A stretch of 64,000 bases of DNA from Misgurnus anguillicaudatus (GCF_027580225.2 NC_073341.2:13694501-13758500); one strand, 5' to 3'; shown: positions 47,760 to 59,532, counted from the stretch's first letter. The notes: a model not told the origin generated them from the letters alone. Numbers and translations are program-made.

Positions 47760-49250
47760 CAATAAGGCGTGAAGGCAGAGATAGCCGCAGCATATACTCC
47801 GATAGTAAATGGATATAAACCGGATGAAAACCCGGTATTGTAAAAATTCCAGAACTGAAGCCAGTGGGCAGTTTGGAAGTAAATGTTTGTCACTACACAG
47901 AGTAGTGAATAATCTCCATTTAAAACAGCCTTAAATGTCGCCTGGAACGAAACTCCAGGCATGAAGAAGCAGCTGATAAGCTTGTTAGTCACTCACTCTC
48001 CTCAGAGAAGTGATGCTACTACCCATAGAGCCCTCAGGGATACGAGTGTGAAACCAGAGATAGCCTCAGCATATACTCTGGGTATAAACCGGATAAAAAA
48101 ACGGTATTGTAAAAATTCCAGAACTGAAGCCACTGGGCAGTTTGGAACTAAATATGTCGTCACTACACCAGGTAGTTAAAATAGCCTTAATTCGTCTGAA
48201 GCGAACTCCAGGCATGAATAAGAAGTCACTCACTCTCCTCAGAGAAGTGATGGCTAATAAAAAGGCTAACTTCAGTGACAGAACTTTATCTGTACATGAA
48301 TCAATGTGTTCGAAAGAGGCCATGAGAAGGGCTTTCGAAACAACTACAGATAGAACCCTTAGTAATAAGAGCATAAAAACAGAGATAGCCGCAGCCTATA
48401 CTCTGGTAGTAAATGGATAGAAACCGGATGAAAAAACGGTATTGTAAAAATTCCAGAACTGAAGCCAATGGGCAGTTTGGAAGTAAATGTTTGTCACTAC
48501 CCCGAGTAGTGAATAGCCTCCATTTAAAATAGCCTTAATTTCATCTGGAGCTCATTTGTGTTTTTCTGTATAAACATTAATTACATCTAGATCCTCAGAA
48601 CTAGAGTAATTCACAGCCCTCACAGTTAAAACGGGTGAAGCCGACTCGCGGGCACCCGTTGAACTATGATGGCTAATAAAAAAGGCTAACTTCAGTGACA
48701 GAAATGTATCTGTACATGAGTCAAATGTGTTCGAAAGAGGCCATAAGAAGGGCTTTCGAAGCACTACAGATAGAACCCTTAGAAATAGGAGCATAGACAC
48801 AGAGATAGCTGCAGCCTATACTCTGGTAGTAAATGGATATAAACCGGATGAAAACCGATTTTGTAAAAATTCCAGAATTGAAGCCACTGGGCAGTTTGGA
48901 AATAAATGTTTGTCACTAAACCGAGTAGTGAATAGTCTCCATTTAAAATATTTTTAATTTTGTGTGGAGCTCATTTGTGTTTTATGTATAAACATTAATT
49001 ACATCTAGATCCTCAGAACTAGAGTAATTCACAGCCCTCACAGTTAAAACGGATGAAGCCGACTTGCGGGCACCTGTTGAACTATGATGGCTAATAAAAA
49101 GGCTAACTTCAGTGACAGAAATGTATCTGCACACAAGTCAAATGTGTTTGAAAGAGGCCATGAAAAGGGCTTTCGAAACACTAAAGAGAGCCCTTAGTAA
49201 TAGGAGCATAAAAACAGAAATAGTGGATCTTAAATCTGGAGTAATCTCCA
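47760..49250. repeat. Tandem array of complex units (up to about 420 bp)
   Basis: Recurring blocks: AAACCGGATGAAAA followed by TTGTAAAAATTCCAGAACTG at about 47818, 48088, 48421 and 48841; GATGGCTAATAAAAAGGCTA at about 48250, 48667 and 49085 (also 46094); TTCGAAAGAGGCCATGAGAA at about 48308, 48730 and 49148. The two central units are about 420 bp apart. Short frames inside have repeated peptides but also stops, and I see no protein family. Confidence 0.85.
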
Positions 49251-51194
49251 TTTTAAACCATAATCTTTCGAATAGTATGGGCTTTACAACCTCAGCCCCT
49301 GCCTCGACAGGGTGTCTGCTCTCACATTCTGGACCCTGGGGATGTCTGAATGACAAAAAATTTCCCGTGAGACCAAAGGAGAACCTGATGCGCCAGTCTG
49401 TATAGAGGGCGCGACCTCAGGCCTCCCTAATACTAGATGCTGCCGCCAACGGACCTAACACTCTAGAAAGTGCTTTACGGTGTAAAATTGGCCTTATCTG
49501 ATCCTAGACACTGATGCCAGGATCGACTCTGTGTGTGTAGGAAACATACGTGTCTACATCCTCACTGAGTCCCAAGTTACCCAAAGAAATAATATTTTCT
49601 GCTAGTGGGTTAAAATGCCCTTTTTGGCGTTGTTCCGTAGCCCTAGGCGCTTCATATGGGCAAGGACGACATCTCGATGCCGAACTGCCATGTCTCGAGA
49701 CTGGACTAACACAAGCCAATAGTCTATGTAATTAAGTATTTGGATCCCTTGAAGTCTCAGAGGAGCAAGGGTTAAATCCATGCATTATGCGCTGTGAAAG
49801 AACTACTCTGAACGGCAGAACCCGATATTGGTATGGTTTTCCCCCGAAAGCAAACCTGGGATTTCCAGATGCTGCAGGAGGATAGATATATGGACATAGG
49901 GGTCCTTAAAATGTATCATGACGAACCAGTCCTCAGACCTGATTAACGCCACAATAAAAGGAATTGTCAGTTTTAGAATTTTTATCTCTTCAGAGATCGA
50001 TCTAAATAGGCCTCAGCCCTCCATCCTTCTTTGGTACAATAAAATAATGGCTATAAAGCAATGACCTACTCCTTTAATAAGGTGGTCTTTTTCCGGGGCC
50101 CACCTCGGTGGGTAAAACCCCTCCGAACCTGGGAGGATGGGAAACAAACTGAATTATGTAGCCTCTCTCTATAACCTCTAGCAGCCATTTTGTGATTTTT
50201 TTTTTTTCACTCATAGAAAAAATGCCCTAAAAAGGAGATTGACTCCAGAATGCTCACTGCCCTGAAGCGGAGGACCGGCAGGGCACAGCTGAGCTACTAA
50301 AAATGCCCTATTGTTCTGTTTTATATGTCTTTTTTAATGGAGACAAAAATTAGGTCTTCTTTAATGAAGACGGAACATGAGGGGTTAACAAACTATTTTG
50401 TATGTGAGGGCACATCGGGCACAGGTTTTATCTGTGCTCCATCAGAAGTGCCTTAAGAGGCCACTTGTGAACGACAGGACCCCTTTAACGCAGCCTTATG
50501 ATTTGAGATAATGACTGCTCTCAGATCAGCCTTATATGCCTCTCTGGTTGCTGGTTGTTGTTTCGTCCCCCAAGCTCTCTGAGGGAGAGGGGGGGCACGA
50601 GAGACAACACTCTGTTTTTGTTATCTGTATGTTGTGTTAATACTGTTTAGATGCAGATTCTCGGGGGAAACTGCGACGAGGAAAAACCCGTTTCTTTAGT
50701 AGCACGGAGAGAAGCTCCGTTCTCCTGAGCTCATCTAATATTACAGGATTCAGGTTCACCCTTTATTTCATACAATATCTGCTTGATATGCGTGAAGAAT
50801 GCCAATATTGCGAAGGCATGCTCCATCGCGACCCGCGACCATATAAACTTGTAATCCATTTACATTGTTGCTGTCTCTCGCAACAAATAAACCGCGAGAT
50901 ACTTTCAATACGGGCATTTGCCGTATCTGCATTATTTAAAACCCCCCCAAAAAGGGTTAAGAAACTCGCTGATGTGTTTAACAATAAATGAGAGGAGTCT
51001 GCATATCTGCATGGTCTTCCGTTTAAAAACTTATCAGTGTAAATCAGGGAAGAAAGTTAAACCTCTTTCGTCAAGTTCACTGGCAGCCTTCACTTTGTGC
51101 TGGTCAGTAAAGTCAATATTAGATTGTTACAGCCGATCGGGTCACAACATAATAGTTCTTCGTAACATGGAGAAAGGGTATAAATCAGTAAGCT
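49251..51194. other. Interior of the large element, no gene seen
   Basis: Mixed sequence without recognised coding segments; frames up to about 100 codons carry no motifs. A poly-T tract occurs near 50200-50208. Confidence 0.4.
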
Positions 51195-51440
51195 TTGTGT
51201 TTTCTGTATAAACATTAATTACATCTAGATCCTCAGAACTAGAGTAATTCACAACACTCGCGGATAAAACGGGTGAAGCCGCTCACAGGCACCTGTTGAA
51301 CCACAAGGCTTGCGGGGTTTGTTTTCTGTATAAACATTAATTACATCTAGATCCTCAGAACTAGAGTAATTCACAACACTCGCGGATAAAACGGGTGAAG
51401 CCGCTCACGGGCACCCGTTGAACCACGCTTGCGAAAACCC
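51195..51440. repeat. Two tandem copies of a 121-bp unit shared with the upstream array
   Basis: TTTCTGTATAAACATTAATT at 51201 and 51322, followed in both by CTAGATCCTCAGAACTAGAG and GGTGAAGCCGCTCAC. The same block also occurs near 48563 and 48983. Confidence 0.88.
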
Positions 51441-51682
51441 ATCGAGAGCGGAGCATTTGAATGGTATTTCCTCACAATGCCCGCACGCCTCCCCCTCGGG
51501 GAAAGCGTGCGTGTAGTCCGCACCAAACACACAAAGCTTGTGCTATCCCTGTCAATAATAATCTAGGACAGGGGGTAACACACTTCTAAATCCCTTTCTC
51601 TTATCCATGTTTCCCTAGTTTTTTAAACTAATCTAATCTAATCTCACTAGATATAGATTTAGACACATTCACATTCACACAA

Positions 51683-51858
51683 GCGTTCGCTGAAATAGCA
51701 GAAGCTGTTTGACCTATATTATTTCCGCCTATTTATAGCCTCGCGTTGCCACATCACTCTTGACGTCATCCGCCGGCGTCTATATATAGACCTAGTTGAC
51801 ACAATATTCACGCGCGTCACGCTGCATAGCGTTCCCCATAATGTCATTACATGACACA
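51683..51858 (-). repeat. Right inverted arm with TATA box
   Basis: Complement of the left arm; TATAAATA on the minus strand at 51737-51730, also pointing inward. GACGTCATCCGCCGG and CTATATATAGACC recur in both arms. Confidence 0.85.
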
Positions 51859-51890
51859 GGGTCAAGTATCCCTTGAAAGGGAACTACATT

Positions 51891-53126
51891 TGCGATGCTA
51901 GACCATCTGTATCTCAAAACAGAGACCATACATTGATGCTAATCCCCTAAATTATACCTTTTAAATGTATAGTGATGTTATTATTATTCTTTGTAGACTG
52001 TAGGCTATATAGATACTTTTTTGCAGGCTAGATAGTTTGCAGCATGGTTTCGAAAGTTAAAAAAAAATATTTAACGGCTTTATTTTACAATTCTACATGA
52101 ACTAAGTAATAGTGCTTTGCCAAAGTAAGTGTTTTGCCAAACTAACCGAGACCGGGCCTTACCGACCCGGCTTTTCTGACGAGGCTAACGTACCCTCGAA
52201 ACTTTTATAACTTTACGGTCCGGACCTCCCGCTAGCTTCTAGCAATTAGCAGTATACATCCCCCGCCGGGTCTAAATTTCTGTCATTTGCGAAAATAATG
52301 CGTTTGAAAATGTTTTATAACGGGAATATGTTAGCATTGTCCAGGGAAAACGAGTGTATTGTTGAGACTGCTACATCACAATTTACTCTTATGTGTCATG
52401 AGTTTCTTCTCATGGAGTGTACTTATTAGTGATACTTTTCTGCTGGATTTGTCTGTTGGTAACATAAACCGTTAATAATAATATATAAAAATAATAACAC
52501 AGTATGGTCTGTACTGCTCACGATACCACTGAGCACGCGCACAGGCACATGACGTTAGAAGTGTGATCAAAGGAGCAGCAGCTCATAAATATGTAATGAC
52601 CACCTCAAAACGGCACAATCTGAAATGCACTAAAACAGAAGCTACTAGAGATGGGTAACAATCTTTTCCTACAAGCTATTTTGAGCAAACAACTTTTGAA
52701 ACATGTTTTATGGAACTCATACACCTATTTAACTTGTGAAAAAGCAGTCATAATATGGGCACTTTAAAGTTTGAACGGTGTCACTGTGTCAAACGGCCTT
52801 GTCACAGGAGCTGGCCAAAAATTAGGAATAATAAGAAAACTTATGAAGAACAATAAGTGTGCTTTTGCAAGCACACTTAATAATAATATTTGTAACAAAT
52901 AGCAGCTTTTCATGTAACTTCAATGGGTTTTCTGTAAAATAATATAACAATATTGCATTTATTCCACTGTACTGTATGTGGTTATGGGGACACTTCAAAT
53001 GTGTGTAGGCGGAAATTGAATACAAAAAGGGTATTATTCCTCCCCTCAGTAGGAATAGAATAACTTTTGCATAGATTATGATAGAGAAAAAAACGTATTC
53101 CTCTGTAAGCTGACAATAGCTGGAAT
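51891..53126. other. Intergenic stretch, no gene seen
   Basis: Unassigned. A GC-rich patch near 52146-52270 stands out but has no motif I know. Confidence 0.4.
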
Positions 53127-53399
53127 TAGGGCTGTCAACGAATATTCTAAATTCGAATATATATTCGAATAGTTAAAAAAAAGAATTTCAAATATGAAAA
53201 TTAATATTCGAATCATTTTTTTTTTTAAAGCCCGCGGTAGTAGAGACGTGGCTGTCTGCTTTGTGAGTGGGCGCACTAGTGCGCCTGGTTCATGGACAGG
53301 TCACAGTAGTCACACTGTCTGTCACTGTTAAAAGATCTTGCATGGAAAATGGCAGAAAGTCGACCGCAGCAGAGAAAGCGATTTTTACCCCCCAAAATC

Positions 53400-53475
53400 T
53401 AAAAAGCTATGTACTTTGGATTTTGGTCGGTAGGAGGTAAAATTGTTGAGCCGCGAGATAAAGTTGTTAGCATAC
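53400..53475 (+). pseudogene. hAT transposase relic, BED-region start
   Basis: The frame AMYFGFWSVGGKIVEPRDKV matches the aromatic lead and the VEP-DKV stretch just before the first Cys pair of ZBED-type BED fingers. The finger itself is not intact. Confidence 0.65.
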
Positions 53476-54163
53476 CATTCGACCACTAGCAACATGTCAC
53501 ATCTCGAAAATGTGCACCCAAATGACTATGGTATCTGGTACACACTGCATATTAATTCGTTTGTCACTTCAACTTTTAATGCTTAATCTTGTTCTGTACA
53601 CACACACTTCAGTAATTTACGGGACTGACAATCGCATTCTACAACCGCATTAACTCCCGCAAACTGCAGTGACAACCGCGTTTACAGAAACTTTGCATAG
53701 TGTGTAGCCTACATAACAAAAACTGAACAACTAGTAGTTAATAAAGTGTTTAAACGTGCATCATGGACATGACAGGTCTCTCTTCTGAAGAAATAAATAA
53801 TTACAAGTGGGAAAAGTCTTCTGTATGCGCAGCACAGAGAATGACAGAGGCACCAGCGTTTGCTGCTCAGTGTTGCCAGATCTTGCACTAAAAAAACAGC
53901 GAACAAGAAAAATCCAATAATAAACCAAAATAAATCCAAACGCTTTACCTCAAAGATTAAAATATTGGGACCGGCACCTTCACATTTTAACAACACCAAA
54001 AACTTGATCGCTTCATGAGCCAAAAGCCATAAAGCGCTAAAATGATATGTGAGTACAAAAAAGACGAGGATCTGGCAACACTGCAAGAGCGCGCGCAGCC
54101 TCACAAATGCGTACAATACACAATGACACGACGGAAGTTTATTGCAAAACATAATGCTGTTAA

Positions 54164-54653
54164 CTCTTTCACCGCCAGTGTTTTTAAAAAAAGTTGCCAG
54201 CCAGCGCCAACATTTTTCATGATTTTCACAAAAGTTTAATGCCTTCCAGAAAATGCTCTTCTTTTAATATATAAACATACAATATATCAAATGAAAGAAC
54301 AGACCCTTTGCTTTCAAACAAACAAAAAACGTTTCATCCTACCTTAGTAGTTCTTTTGTAACCAGCTTTTGAATATGGGTAGGTTTCTGCAAAAACACCA
54401 CATTTTGAGCAAAAAGCAGAGATAATTCCATTTTTGTGATGGACTTTTCATAGAGATCCCATTCAGAGCGATCTTTAAAACAGACACGGACATGCAGCAG
54501 CTTGCCATAGGGCAATACTTCCGGTATTAAAAAGTTGCGGAAGGGCGCCACCTAGTGGATAATAGCGGTATTGCGGAAAGACGGAAACTCTTCATTGGCG
54601 GGGAAGCGTTTTCTCTTGATTGACGAGATATCTCGTCAATGGCGGGGAAAGAG
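54164..54653. mobile_element. TTAA-flanked MITE nested in the hAT relic
   Basis: 490 bp with ends CTCTTTCACCGCCA and, complemented, CTCTTTCCCCGCCA, bordered by TTAA at 54160-54163 and 54654-54657. A perfect 22-bp palindrome lies at 54619-54640 next to the right end. Confidence 0.85.
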
Positions 54654-54882
54654 TTAAATTATTTTCATCAAAGCTGTGAGTGATAAGCACGTGAGACGGC
54701 AGACTGTTGCTATGGTTATCTCCATGTCAATCATCACATTTTCACATTTAAATGTGGTTGTCACTCCTGAAAGTTTGCAGTGTGTACGAGATCACAATGT
54801 GTGGAACTCCAGCTAAACAGTCACGTCTTAACACTTACTTTGCATCGCCGCCACAAGCTATTTGTCTGCAACACGACAAGAG

Positions 54883-54996
54883 GTCATAACGGAGAAATTA
54901 ATTTTGTTCATTTGTAAGGACATGAGACCGATCAGTGTCGTGGATGGAGCAGGCTTCAGGAAGTTTTGTCAAGCAATGTAACCGAGGTACCATGTC
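54883..54996 (+). pseudogene. hAT transposase relic, DMRPISVV segment
   Basis: The frame reads VITEKLILFICKDMRPISVV then DGAGFRKFCQAM, a TAA, and PRYH. This is the well-conserved stretch that follows the BED finger in ZBED/hAT transposases. The in-frame TAA falls where the family normally continues. Confidence 0.78.
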
Positions 54997-55249
54997 ACTT
55001 TGATGTCTCTTGTTTTACTTGTTTTGTGTATGTAATATACGTTGTCAAATATGTTTAAACTTAAATAGACTACCTATAGAAGTAGTTATGTCTCTTTATA
55101 TTACTTTGTCCTGTTATTGACGTAATGCGTCGTTAACGTCGTTGAAAAAATGGGCAACCAGATATTCGAATAATTCGAATATTCGTGGGTTTTTTAGGGA
55201 GAATATTCTAAAGTTATTTTTGAGCAATTTTGACAGCCCTAGCTGGAAT

Positions 55250-55582
55250 CAAACAAAACTGTCTGCAGGTTTCAGGAGCACTAAGAGCCAGAGTTATACA
55301 CTTTCAAATACAGACTTTAGAAAAAAATAAAAAAGCGCCTTTTTTAATTTTTTGTGTTTATTAGAGGACTGAGAACACATACAACCATGTTTAGCACTTT
55401 CAACAGTGTTTATATAAAATGATACCAAACTTTTATATATACACCTCTGCATGTGAGTATGGGAAGTGTTCAAATTTGTGTATTCCAAATCCAGGCGGAA
55501 ATCCCCAAAATAGCCTCAGACCGTGACTGGTTAAAGTTAACCATTTGTTAACCGTACCTGGTTTGTGCCCCTCCCAAACCAT
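55250..55582. other. Intergenic stretch, no gene seen
   Basis: AT-rich; nothing assignable. Confidence 0.45.
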
Positions 55583-55648
<66 letters not shown>

Positions 55649-55658
55649 ACACACACAT
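55583..55658. repeat. (AC)n microsatellite
   Basis: AC units with one AGAC interruption. Confidence 0.96.
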
Positions 55659-55865
55659 AGATGATTCACATATCGGTTGACTATAGAAAGATTTGACAAT
55701 TCTGATTCAAATATGTAAATCATAAGGACCTCTAATATATAGATAGATAGATATGAAGAAATAAATGATTCAATAACACTACACATAAAACACATTTCTA
55801 AGATTTTTCTTAGAATTTTGTTACTAGGGCAACTCTTTGCACTGAAATGTTTTATGAATACGGAC

Positions 55866-56430
55866 CCTGATGCTTAGTCTGAGGCGGTTTCATCTGATGC
55901 CATTTTGTCTGATGCCTTATTTAGGTAGACCTGATGCTTTTTAGTCCGATGCCATTTCACCTGATGTCGTTTAGTACAAGGCCGTTTTGACCGATTTGTG
56001 AGACTTTAGTCCTGACCATGTTTTTCTGAAAACTGGGCCCGTTTTTATGAAATTTTAGCGCAAAGATTTATTTATATTATATTATATTAAATAGGAAAAA
56101 GCATATCTGTAATATCAAATTGATGGCTAAACTCTTAAAAGTACTCTTTTTCATCCTTCTTGGACAACCAACCAATCACAGCCTTCAAAAGACATAGCAA
56201 CGGGGTCAGCCCCTCCTCACTAAGATAAACGTTTTTGTGTTTTCCTTGCTCAGAGTTGCATTCAGATTGGTCCTGAGTCGCTTCTAAGCTAAGACTCCTA
56301 CAAAAAAGTTTTTAAGCTAAATAAGGAGCTCTCTGAAAGGTTTCTAAGATGCTTTAAGAATATAGGCCAAGATGATTTTAAGTCTGAGGCGTGATGCCAT
56401 TTTATCTGATGCCTGAGTACTGACGCTGAG
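55866..56430. repeat. Cryptic CTGATGCC-rich repeat upstream of TLR copy 2
   Basis: CTGATGCC or close variants recur many times at irregular spacing near 55867-55985 and again near 56390-56420, often followed by a T run (CCATTTT). Absent from the corresponding place before TLR copy 1. Confidence 0.7.
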
Positions 56431-56700
56431 GTCTGAGGATGTCCTGTACACTATACTCCAGGGCCCCAAAACCTCCTCAGACTGCAGAGGGTTAACATTT
56501 TGTTTAAGACAAATAAGGCAACTGAGAAAAAAAAACACATCTATGCTGCCTTGTCACAAATTAAGGAAGTTACTTAAAAAAGTAAATGTATATATTCTTA
56601 CACTGACATACAGAAACAAAGAAGTAACACTGAGATGAGACAACAGAATCACAACAAAAGATTAAACTTGAGCTGGATAAAAATCACCCAGGAATTAAAG

Positions 56701-59532
56701 ATGATTTATCTGTTCTCATTCTTCTTATTGTTTCTAAGGACTTCATGTGTATTTTCTTGGCTTGTCGGGAAATGTATCGTATACAACGATGTGGAAGAAT
56801 TTCCTTATGAAAGATCATGTCTTGAAAAACCAAACACTGCATTCTGCACTCCAGTCACTGATATTAAAGAGGACCTCCGAAGACTTCCATCAAATTTACA
56901 GAACCTCTGCATTGAAATGGAATATGAGTATATTGGTGTCTTGGCTCCAGGTTCATTTTCACGCTTCTCTTCCCTGGAATACCTTGAAATTTCTGGATGT
57001 TTTTCCAAGATCTCCCCAGAAGCTTTTACTGGATTGTTAAATTTAGGATTTTTGGAGTTGTCTTCCACCTTTAGGGGAGGCTGTTGTGAAGCAGCTGTTG
57101 ATTTCAGTGGTCTTCTTTCACTTAAAACATTGTCTGTTTCGCAATATAATTTGTCATCAACGGCACCAAATGTTTTTGATACATTACCTCAGCTAGAGAC
57201 ATTAAGCATAGGCAATGTGTGTTTAAAAGATATGTCTGATATTCTGTGTCGAATGGGAAATTTAAAATCACTAAAAGTGTTTAATCTCAATGAGCAAGTT
57301 TTAAGTAGTCTTCTGTTCCCACACTGCTCCCTTTACAACACCTCTTACAGTAACACATCTTTTGTATACAATATTGAAGACGTCTATTTGAGTTTTAAAT
57401 CAATAGAGCACATAGATGAAGGGGCTTTGAAAGTTTTTGGAAATTTATCTGATCTGGATTATGGTTTCAGATCAGATTTTCTCAGAGATCTTTCTATGAC
57501 TGGCGTAAATAAAATCAATAGCTTGCATATTTCTGTGGATGTACTTAACATGGATGAGTTGTGTTATGCAACAAAGCTATATTCTATTAAATCTCTATAT
57601 GTTAATTACCAGACTATTAACTTGCCAGCTATGTCTACCAATATCTCTGAAGACTGTAAAGATATTGTACACATGTATCTCAATCTAATCAGATTTTCTA
57701 CATTTGTACCTTTAAACGTAAATTTGATCTTTCAGTGTTTCAGCAATCTCTCAACATTCTATGTAAGTGAACAAGTGCTCAGTTCAAATGATTTTCGATC
57801 TCTTTGTTTGTCCAATCCACAGTTGGTCAAACAGCTGTCTATTATGAATCTAAACTTTAATAACATAAATAAAATAATTTCTCACCAGTTCATGTGTTTC
57901 AAAAATCTTGAGCATTTGGAATTAACTTCAAGTAATATTTCCAGCATAGAAGATTTTGCTTTCAGTGGATTAGACAAACTGAAAGAGTTAAACCTCTTTA
58001 AGAACAAGTTATCTTACATTTATCAAAACACATTCAGTGGTCTATATGAACTGATGGTCCTCAATCTTCAAGAAAACCCTATCATTCAAATTAAATCAAA
58101 TTCATTTGGACATCTTATTAACCTTTGCACATTTCTTCTGGGAGATTTAAAGTTTTCACCTAACATGTCACAGGTCAAGCTGCATTTATCTGATATATTC
58201 GGAAGCGTCCCGTATAATCTGAGTCATGTGTCAATTAGTTCAGGCTTGAGACCAATGCAGTTGATCATTGGTAATATTACACTAAATCAGAGTCTTGCCC
58301 TTCAAATTAAAGGTCAAAATGTGACAGTTGAGGATTGTGACAGTCCACTCTTGACATCTGTAGTCACACTTCAAATAAATGCAGAATATGTCATCTGTGG
58401 AAAGGAGTTTATTGGGAAATATGTTAAATCAGTTGTTAGTCTGGAATTCACATCAATGTTTTCAGATAACATTGGTGACTTAGCAGTAATAAATCAGCTT
58501 GTTCATTTAAAAAACCTAAAGCTGCTAAACATTGATTTTTCAAAGCAGCCGAATGTGCCAATAATGTTTCACAACTTGACAAAACTACAAACTCTGACCG
58601 TGGCAAACTGCAGAATTTTCTTTTTGGATGGAAGTCTGACAAAGGATCTAAAGGCGCTGACATCTCTGGTGTTTAGACCATGGAATGATTTAAAAATTCT
58701 TCCAACCTTTGTTGAACAGCTTACTAGTTTAAAATTTTTCCAGCTCGAAGGGTTGCGATTGCACTGCAGTTGTGATAATGCTTGGCTGATCTCATGGGTG
58801 AATAACAGGCAGGTACAGGTTCTTATGGATATGCCCACCATGGATGAACTTCAGTGTTTAACTAAGAATGAAGTTGAACATCTGAACTTTGTTCATTACA
58901 TACAGGAGAACTGTTCATTTGATATTGAATTTGTGCTCTTCGCCTCAACTTCTGCTTTTTTATATTTGTTTATGTTTGTAGCGTTGTCATATCAGTTTGT
59001 AGGGAAATACATAATGCCTCTCTATTATATTGCCAGCGGATGGTTTAGAGAGGCGTTGCGTATGGATGCCAAACGCCAGTACCGCTACGATGTTTTTATT
59101 TCCTACAGCAGTAAGGATGAGCGCTGGGTCATGGAAAAACTTCTTCCAAACTTGGAGCAGCGTGGCCCTCCGTTCTTACGTCTCTGTTTACACGGTCGGG
59201 ACTTTCAGTTGGGGCAAGACATTGTGGAAAACATCACAGACAGCATCTATGCAAGCCGCCGAACTCTTTGTCTTGTCAGCCGTAACTTCCTCCGTAGCAC
59301 CTGGTGTACTTTGGAGATGCAGCTGGGCACCTACCGGCTCCAGGTAGAACAGAGGGACATTCTTATCCTGGTCTTCTTAGAAAAAATCCCCTCTCGCTTG
59401 CTATCCTACCATCACAGGTTGGCCAGGCAGGTAAAAACTAGGACCTATCTGGACTGGCCAATGGACACTGAGAAGCATGAGGAATTCTGGGACAGGTTAT
59501 GGTGTAAATTGAGCTCTGATAAAAGTAGCTAG
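56701..59532 (+). CDS. Toll-like receptor, fish TLR11-family (TLR20-like), copy 2
   Basis: Intact single-exon gene of 943 codons from the ATG at 56701, which opens the signal peptide IYLFSFFLLFLRTSCVFS. An in-frame ATG also exists at 56635 and would add 22 polar residues in front of the signal peptide; the aligned codon in copy 1 is ACG, so 56701 is preferred. Architecture as in copy 1: leucine-rich repeats with many sequons, LRR C-cap with CSC, membrane helix at about residues 744-767, and TIR domain at about 794-937 with YDVFISYS, GRDFQLGQDI and FWDRLW. The ectodomain differs from copy 1 at many positions and is a few residues shorter, whereas the TIR domain is nearly identical. The two receptors could therefore recognise different ligands while signalling alike; this is inference. 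Confidence 0.93.
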   Translation: MIYLFSFFLLFLRTSCVFSWLVGKCIVYNDVEEFPYERSCLEKPNTAFCTPVTDIKEDLRRLPSNLQNLCIEMEYEYIGVLAPGSFSRFSSLEYLEISGCFSKISPEAFTGLLNLGFLELSSTFRGGCCEAAVDFSGLLSLKTLSVSQYNLSSTAPNVFDTLPQLETLSIGNVCLKDMSDILCRMGNLKSLKVFNLNEQVLSSLLFPHCSLYNTSYSNTSFVYNIEDVYLSFKSIEHIDEGALKVFGNLSDLDYGFRSDFLRDLSMTGVNKINSLHISVDVLNMDELCYATKLYSIKSLYVNYQTINLPAMSTNISEDCKDIVHMYLNLIRFSTFVPLNVNLIFQCFSNLSTFYVSEQVLSSNDFRSLCLSNPQLVKQLSIMNLNFNNINKIISHQFMCFKNLEHLELTSSNISSIEDFAFSGLDKLKELNLFKNKLSYIYQNTFSGLYELMVLNLQENPIIQIKSNSFGHLINLCTFLLGDLKFSPNMSQVKLHLSDIFGSVPYNLSHVSISSGLRPMQLIIGNITLNQSLALQIKGQNVTVEDCDSPLLTSVVTLQINAEYVICGKEFIGKYVKSVVSLEFTSMFSDNIGDLAVINQLVHLKNLKLLNIDFSKQPNVPIMFHNLTKLQTLTVANCRIFFLDGSLTKDLKALTSLVFRPWNDLKILPTFVEQLTSLKFFQLEGLRLHCSCDNAWLISWVNNRQVQVLMDMPTMDELQCLTKNEVEHLNFVHYIQENCSFDIEFVLFASTSAFLYLFMFVALSYQFVGKYIMPLYYIASGWFREALRMDAKRQYRYDVFISYSSKDERWVMEKLLPNLEQRGPPFLRLCLHGRDFQLGQDIVENITDSIYASRRTLCLVSRNFLRSTWCTLEMQLGTYRLQVEQRDILILVFLEKIPSRLLSYHHRLARQVKTRTYLDWPMDTEKHEEFWDRLWCKLSSDKSS

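Larger units (their letters stand above)
43410..51890. mobile_element. Large composite element with long inverted arms, no protein recognised
   Basis: Inverted arms of about 175 bp (43464-43640 and 51683-51858) bound about 8.5 kb. The interior holds tandem arrays (47760-49250, 51195-51440) and no recognisable protein. Two later insertions account for part of it: hAT 44025-45713 and a TTAA element 46135-47639. Near the left arm the segment 43411-43460 recurs inverted at 43680-43729, and the GTGTCATGTAATGACATTAT segment recurs directly near 43754. Outer target duplications were not found, so the class is open. Confidence 0.6.
53127..55241 (+). mobile_element. hAT-type element with TAGGGCTGTCAA ends and transposase relics
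   Basis: Ends TAGGGCTGTCAACGAATATT (53127) and, complemented from 55241, TAGGGCTGTCAAAATTG are flanked by the perfect 8-bp duplication GCTGGAAT at 53119-53126 and 55242-55249. Two relics of a ZBED-like hAT transposase lie inside in the right order (53400-53475 and 54883-54996), and a TTAA MITE has inserted at 54164-54653. Confidence 0.93.

Noticed and set aside
47760..49250. CRISPR-like array
   Set aside because: Units are long, degenerate and eukaryotic; there are no short identical repeats with unique spacers.
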